A DNA stretch of 64,000 nt, from positions 62,001 through 126,000 of the forward strand of contig JANSXC010000010.1 of the NCBI GenBank assembly GCA_024743115.1, given 5' to 3'. Shown here piece by piece: positions 59,813 to 64,000 of this stretch. Under the pieces are notes generated by a model. It made no database searches. It saw only the letters and a program-made list of their open reading frames with translations, and was not told the DNA's origin. The first letter of the stretch is position 1, and every line of letters begins with the position of its first letter. The DNA comes from a bacterium. GTDB lineage: Bacteria; Planctomycetota; UBA1135; UBA2386. Both the position numbers and the translations under genes were made by a program.

Positions 59813-61012
59813 TCATGCCGCGCTCGACGTCCAGCTCGCGAGGAGGCCAGTCGCGGCACCGCCGAGGATCAACCAGGTGGAGCCGAGTCGCAACCGCCAG
59901 AGCAGGAGGCCGGAAGCCGACGCGATCGCAGCGGTCGTGGAGTCGATCAGCGCGCTGCGCCCGAGATCGATCGTCACGTCAATCATCAGGGCGAGGGAGG
60001 CGACCGTAACGCCGTCGAGGAACGCGGCGGTCGTTGGTCGCTGGCGCAGCCGCAGCACGAACGGTCCGAGCAGGGCTACGAACAAGAATGCTGGCAGGAA
60101 GATGCCGCCCGTTGCCGCGAGTGCGCCGACTGGGCCGGCTAGCACGTAGCCGATGAACGTCGCGGTCGTGAACACGGGGCCGGGCGTGACCTGGCCGACG
60201 GCGACGGCATCGAGCAGCTGGGCTTCGGTGAGCCAGCCGAGATGCTCCACGAGATCGCGGCGCAAGAACGCCAGCAGCACGTAGCCGCTGCCGAAGAGCA
60301 CGGCGCCGATCTTCAAGAAGGCGAAGAACAGTCCCGTTGCGCTGGCAGTCGTGAAGCCTGTCGCAGCGGTGGCCGCGACGGCGACGCCCGGTTTGCCGGC
60401 TGCCCACGGCAGGGCGAGCGCCAGGCCGTTAGCGCTGCCACGTTCGCGGGTGAGCCATCGCCCGAACATCAGGATCAGTCCGGTGCCGAACAGCACGATC
60501 AACTCGTCGACGCCGCACAGCAGTGCGATGAGCGTCGCGATGGCCGTGACTCGCAGCACGTTCGATCGCGCCGCCTTCGGCATGAGGACGAGGATCGCGT
60601 GCACGACGATGACCACCATCACCGGCTTGATGCCGTAGAGCACCGCGCCGACCTCGGGCACCTCGCCGTATCGAACGTAGAGCCAGCCCATGAATGCGGT
60701 GATCAGCATCGCGGGCGCGATGAACGAACACCCGGCCACGAGCAGGCCGGCCCAGCGGCGTTGTTCCCAGCCGACGTGGATTGCGAGTTCGGTCGACGTC
60801 GGTCCCGGGATGACGCTCGCCGCGGCGAGCAGATCGAGGAAGCGTCGATCGTCGATCCAGCCGCGCTGCTCGACGACCTCACGGCGCATCATCGCGATGT
60901 GCGCGGCGGGCCCGCCGAACGCGAGGCCGCCGAGCTTGACGAACAGTCGCGCCAGTTCACCGAGCGAGGTTCGGGACGCGGCCGAGGCGGGGTTCGACGG
61001 ATTCGTGGTCAC
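59813..61012 (-). CDS. chrA: Chromate/CHR family transporter
   Basis: 399 residues from GTG 61012. Two homologous CHR halves: the first with 'VKLGGLAFGGPAAHIAMMRR' and 'ASVIPGPTSTELAIHVGW', the second with 'LKIGAVLFGSGYVLLAFLRR' and 'GQVTPGPVFTTATFIGYVLAG'. About ten to twelve membrane helices. Such long-chain CHR proteins export chromate with proton exchange; many members outside resistance operons have unproven substrates. No chrB or other resistance gene is adjacent. Confidence 0.9.
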   Translation of the reverse strand: MTTNPSNPASAASRTSLGELARLFVKLGGLAFGGPAAHIAMMRREVVEQRGWIDDRRFLDLLAAASVIPGPTSTELAIHVGWEQRRWAGLLVAGCSFIAPAMLITAFMGWLYVRYGEVPEVGAVLYGIKPVMVVIVVHAILVLMPKAARSNVLRVTAIATLIALLCGVDELIVLFGTGLILMFGRWLTRERGSANGLALALPWAAGKPGVAVAATAATGFTTASATGLFFAFLKIGAVLFGSGYVLLAFLRRDLVEHLGWLTEAQLLDAVAVGQVTPGPVFTTATFIGYVLAGPVGALAATGGIFLPAFLFVALLGPFVLRLRQRPTTAAFLDGVTVASLALMIDVTIDLGRSALIDSTTAAIASASGLLLWRLRLGSTWLILGGAATGLLASWTSSAA

Positions 61013-61064
61013 GCGCCGCCCATCATGCGGCGTGTGGCCGCCAGGCGGCAACGGTCCGCGTGAC

Positions 61065-62543
61065 CTACTGGTCGCCGACGACGCCGAGCAGCCCGTTGGA
61101 CGTCGCGACGCCGAGCGCGTTGATCGACGGATCGAGAGTCGCGCCTTGCGCCCGCAGCGGCAAGCCCACGAAAGCCGTCGAGCTCGGGATGACCTGGTTG
61201 AACGAAGCCGCGGTCTGCGGGTTCGGCAGCGTGATGTTGGCGACGCCGGTCACGTATTGCGTGCAGCCCGGCGCACCGAAGCCGTCCAGCGGGTTGTTCG
61301 CATCGGCGAGGCCGATCGTGATGGCGCCCAGCAGCGCGGTTGGGGTGACTCCCGTCAGGCCGATCGTCCAGCTGGCGCCGAGCAGCGGACGGTCGTTGGC
61401 CGCGAGCCCGAGGCCGGCGCAGCCGTCGCCGTAGGGCAGGTTGTCCGCGAAGAGGCCGACCGGGTCGTTGGTGAGGTAGAGCAGGCAGAAGCGGTTGTCT
61501 GCGGGGGACCCGGCGCTGTCGAACGTGCGCACTCGGACGACGGTGCCGCCGCCGGGTCGGGAGAACCAACTCCCGACAACTGCGTGGCCCGCGGTTTGAC
61601 CGTAGATCGAGGCAATTGCGATCGACTTGCCGGACGGAATCACGTTGGGCAGTTCGACCTCGTAGACCCCGGTGCTGGTGCGCGTGATCGACTCACCGCC
61701 CGCAGGGCCGGCGGTGCCGTTGCTGTCGGTGTAGGTCGTGGACGGTGTGTAGCTGCCGGTGGCGGTCTCTTCGTTGGCCCAGACGTGGGTGCCAGAACCG
61801 GACGCGACGTCCATCGGTGCCGCCTCCCGGTGAAAGCTCACCGTGAACGCGCCATCGACCGGATTGCCAGCGGCATCGTGGGTACGGATGCGGGCGACCA
61901 CGGGGTTCCCGCTCCATCCTTGGACCGTCGCGCGCCGCATGGCGCCCTGGGCACCGAGGATCGGCGTGGCCTGCACGTGTCCGGCGTTGCCGTTCAGGCC
62001 CGGGAACCTCACCTCGTACCGGCCGACGCCGACTCGCTGGACGGCTGGATCGGCGCGGTTGCCGTTCCAGGACTTCGCACCGGTGATGACATAGCTGGCG
62101 GCGCTCGCCCGGTCGGCGACAGCGAAGCCTTCCGATCGGAAGTTGCGGCCGCCGCTGCGGCAGAGGATGCAGAACGCGGAGTCCTGTGGACGGCCATTGG
62201 GGTCGAACGTGGCGACGTCGACGTCGATGCCGGTGCCGTTCGGGATCCACGAGACGATGTTAGCGATGCCATTCTGGCCGTAAGCGGTGGCGTGAACGAC
62301 CGTGTCGTCGGCCGGCACGTCGGGAACCGTGACCGTGAAACGACCGATGCCGGTACGGGTCGAGGTGATGTCCGTGCCCGACGGCGTGCGTTGGTACCCC
62401 CCGCTAGGAGTAGCCGAGTTCGGCTGGACCCACGCCCAGGCGACGAGGGGGCTCTCGGGGATCGATTGGGCCGAAAGGGTCGCCGGCAGCGCGGTGAGGA
62501 GGACGCAGCCGATGGGTGCAAGGTTGCAGAGGATGGAGTTCAT
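61065..62543 (-). CDS. Secreted protein with three internal repeats and sorting-like tail
   Basis: 492 residues with a signal peptide ('VLLTALPATLSAQ'). Three related blocks (about 30-135, 150-250 and 255-370) each contain a beta-rich core ending 'F/R.V/C...T/HFD..G.P.D..F', e.g. 'VDVATFDPNGRPQDSAFCI', 'ARIRTHDAAGNPVDGAFTV', 'VRVRTFDSAGSPADNRFCL'. The final 120 residues form the Cys-containing module also seen in the kelch proteins ('YGDGCAGLGLAANDRPLL' ... 'LQAQGATLDPSINALGVATSNG' in near form). Probably surface-exposed. No enzyme motif. Confidence 0.8.
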   Translation of the reverse strand: MNSILCNLAPIGCVLLTALPATLSAQSIPESPLVAWAWVQPNSATPSGGYQRTPSGTDITSTRTGIGRFTVTVPDVPADDTVVHATAYGQNGIANIVSWIPNGTGIDVDVATFDPNGRPQDSAFCILCRSGGRNFRSEGFAVADRASAASYVITGAKSWNGNRADPAVQRVGVGRYEVRFPGLNGNAGHVQATPILGAQGAMRRATVQGWSGNPVVARIRTHDAAGNPVDGAFTVSFHREAAPMDVASGSGTHVWANEETATGSYTPSTTYTDSNGTAGPAGGESITRTSTGVYEVELPNVIPSGKSIAIASIYGQTAGHAVVGSWFSRPGGGTVVRVRTFDSAGSPADNRFCLLYLTNDPVGLFADNLPYGDGCAGLGLAANDRPLLGASWTIGLTGVTPTALLGAITIGLADANNPLDGFGAPGCTQYVTGVANITLPNPQTAASFNQVIPSSTAFVGLPLRAQGATLDPSINALGVATSNGLLGVVGDQ

Positions 62544-62573
62544 GCCCGCACGGAGGCGCGGGCGGCGTTCCGA

Positions 62574-63248
62574 TTACTGCTCGTTCGGAGATTTTCCGTC
62601 GGGCAGCGGGTCCGCAGTTTCGCCCGGCTGGATTTCGAACTCGGCGAACACCGAATCGGGCAGTTGCTGGCGCAGTCGCCTCAAGGCGCGATGGTAGCGG
62701 ACCGCGAGCGTGCCGGGTTCGACACACAGGATCTCGGCGGCCATCGGGTTCGAATGCTGCTCGATCGCGCGTAGCACCACGACTTCGCGGTCGATCTCCG
62801 GCAGCGCTTCGATCGCCGACAGCACTGCATCGCGCCGTTCGCCGCGGGCGATCGCACTGACGATGCCGGTGCGTTGATCTGTGAGCTCCTGCGGTTGTTC
62901 GCCACCGACCGGTGGCACTGCGCCGTGGGCGCGACGGCGGATCATCTTCTTGAGCACGTCGTTGATCTGCAGGATGACCGCGCGGCTCAGGTACGCGACC
63001 AGGGTTGGCGTGTAGCGCTCCTCGGGCGAGAGTTGGTCGAGCCGTGGCAGAACGCGGAGCCAGACCTCGCTGACGATGTCTGCTGGGTCGCAGATCGTGG
63101 CGATATCGCCCGTGAGGCGATATCGCGCCTGCGCCAACAGCAGCGGCGTGAAGCGCTCGACGATCCAGGCGCAGCTCGCATCGTCGCCGGCTACGGCCTG
63201 CCGAACATGGATGGTTGTGGCATCCGGATTGTCGTTTGGTGCGGTCAA
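62574..63248 (-). CDS. ECF-type RNA polymerase sigma factor
   Basis: 224 residues from TTG 63248 (AGGA just upstream); the frame is open to ATG 63365, but that would overlap the divergent kinase start. Region 2: 'CDPADIVSEVWLRVLPRLDQ' with 'LVAYLSRAVILQINDVLKKM'. Region 4: 'IEALPEIDREVVVLRAIEQH' and HTH 'MAAEILCVEPGTLAVRYHRA'. Acidic C-terminal tail. It is divergent from the Ser/Thr kinase at 63336, a second sigma/kinase pair in this window. Confidence 0.85.
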   Translation of the reverse strand: MTAPNDNPDATTIHVRQAVAGDDASCAWIVERFTPLLLAQARYRLTGDIATICDPADIVSEVWLRVLPRLDQLSPEERYTPTLVAYLSRAVILQINDVLKKMIRRRAHGAVPPVGGEQPQELTDQRTGIVSAIARGERRDAVLSAIEALPEIDREVVVLRAIEQHSNPMAAEILCVEPGTLAVRYHRALRRLRQQLPDSVFAEFEIQPGETADPLPDGKSPNEQ

Positions 63249-63335
63249 CGGTTCCTGGTCAGTTTGCTCGAACGATACGGAGTCGTGGGCCGGCGAGGGA
63301 TTACCGGCGAATGTGATTTTTCCTACGCTCGCGCC

Positions 63336-64000
63336 ATGCCGTCCGACCCCGTGCTCGTCGAACACCAGATCCTGGCGCGGATCGCCGCGGACCAGGACCG
63401 TGGTCGGCTGGCGCAGAGGTCAGAGTATCGCGCGGCCTTCCCGGGCCACGAGCGCCTCGTCGATCGCACCCTCGACGAAATCCTCGGTGTGGGCGATTCG
63501 GACGGTGACGACCAACGCCCCGGCGGCGAACGCTACGGGCCATTCGAGGTGTTGGAGGTTCTGGGTCGCGGTGGTCAGGGTGTGGTCTATCTGGCACAGG
63601 ACACCGAACTGCCGCGTCAGGTTGCGTTGAAGGTGCTCGTCGCCGGCGGCTTCGACGCGCAGCGCCAACAGCGATTTCGGCGCGAAGCGGAGGTCGCGGC
63701 GCGCCTCGATCACCCGACACTGTGCCGCGTTCTCGCTTTTGGCGTCGAGAGCAACGTGCCGTACCTTGCGATGCAGTTCGTACCGGGTGATCCGCTCTCG
63801 AAGGTGATCGGTCGTCACGTTCAGGACGGGCCTGTGGACCTGAGCACGGTGACTGCTTCGGGTGCGCGGCCGAGCGACACCACGAGTGCGCCGGACGAGC
63901 GCGCCATGCGGGTCGTCGCGATGGTCGAGAAGCTCGCCCGCGGCCTGCACGTGGCCCACGAGAGTGGCGTCGTGCACCGTGATCTCAAACCCGGCAACGT
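63336..64000 (+). CDS. Ser/Thr protein kinase, 3' end beyond window
   Basis: 221 complete codons from ATG 63336, cut by the right edge. After a helical lead (1-66) the kinase domain begins: glycine loop 'LGRGGQGVVYLAQ' (76-88), Lys99 in 'VALKVL', 'EAEVAARLDHPTLCRVLAFG', 'VPYLAMQFVPGDPLSKVI', and the start of the catalytic loop 'HVAHESGVVHRDLKPGN' at the last bases. The length of the missing part cannot be known; the neighbour at 37358..40681 suggests a membrane helix and TPR tail would follow. Confidence 0.93.
   Translation, partial: MPSDPVLVEHQILARIAADQDRGRLAQRSEYRAAFPGHERLVDRTLDEILGVGDSDGDDQRPGGERYGPFEVLEVLGRGGQGVVYLAQDTELPRQVALKVLVAGGFDAQRQQRFRREAEVAARLDHPTLCRVLAFGVESNVPYLAMQFVPGDPLSKVIGRHVQDGPVDLSTVTASGARPSDTTSAPDERAMRVVAMVEKLARGLHVAHESGVVHRDLKPGN

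Noticed and set aside
1..64000. tRNA, rRNA, CRISPR array, insertion sequence or prophage
   Set aside because: No cloverleaf-like segments, spaced identical repeats, transposase or phage genes were found while reading the gaps and genes.

Overview
The window is GC-rich, gene-dense bacterial chromosome. It fits a Planctomycetota lineage, of the marine high-GC kind. The supporting signs are ECF sigma factors next to Ser/Thr kinases with TPR tails, many large secreted or lipoprotein beta-propeller proteins (kelch-like, FG-GAP/VCBS with ASPIC/UnbV, RCC1), weak Shine-Dalgarno use, frequent GTG/TTG starts and 1-4 base stop/start overlaps. This placement is inference; no rRNA, tRNA, ribosomal-protein operon, CRISPR array, insertion sequence or prophage is visible.

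Layout. 0-8 kb: an alanine dehydrogenase/PNT-like protein, two unrecognised genes diverging around a perfect 10-bp inverted repeat, a TfoX-N protein, a large secreted kelch-like protein and a YfcC/DcuC-type carrier with an XRE-like insertion. 8-14 kb: manA, rluB, a catalytic plus non-catalytic M16 peptidase pair and a Nif3 protein, with coupled starts. 14-25 kb: an AI-2E-type permease, then an operon of FG-GAP/ASPIC lipoproteins, a phosphodiesterase-like enzyme and a secreted FG-GAP protein. 25-31 kb: a second kelch-like protein, a YkgJ cysteine-cluster protein, groEL and groES, a lone response regulator and an Asp-tailed zinc ribbon. 30.7-31.7 kb: a thioredoxin-fold protein split by an in-frame TGA. 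32-41 kb: TPR protein, RCC1/PKD lipoprotein, small HTH protein, ECF sigma factor and Ser/Thr kinase. 41-50 kb: kynureninase and kynurenine formamidase genes, an SGNH hydrolase, a RidA/lipoprotein/HAD operon, two paralogous small membrane proteins, SprT-like protease, XdhC and PlsC. 50-64 kb: sigma factor with TPR and lipoprotein genes, hybrid histidine kinase, S9 peptidase, HNH nuclease, a stand-alone M41-like HEAGH protein with an alpha/beta hydrolase, DUF1801, chromate transporter, a repeat-rich secreted protein, and a second ECF sigma/kinase pair cut by the right edge.

The most striking observation is at 30671..31741 (minus). A signal peptide and thioredoxin fold are interrupted by TGA exactly where the first cysteine of the C-G-P-C redox motif belongs, so the motif would read U-G-P-C. 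The same frame continues for 276 more codons. Starting 16 bases past the TGA is a perfect 8-bp hairpin (upper stem and loop) with a 5-base loop. Its geometry matches the bacterial SECIS consensus. This is best explained as an undescribed or unannotated selenoprotein, a selenocysteine thioredoxin fused to a long helical tail.
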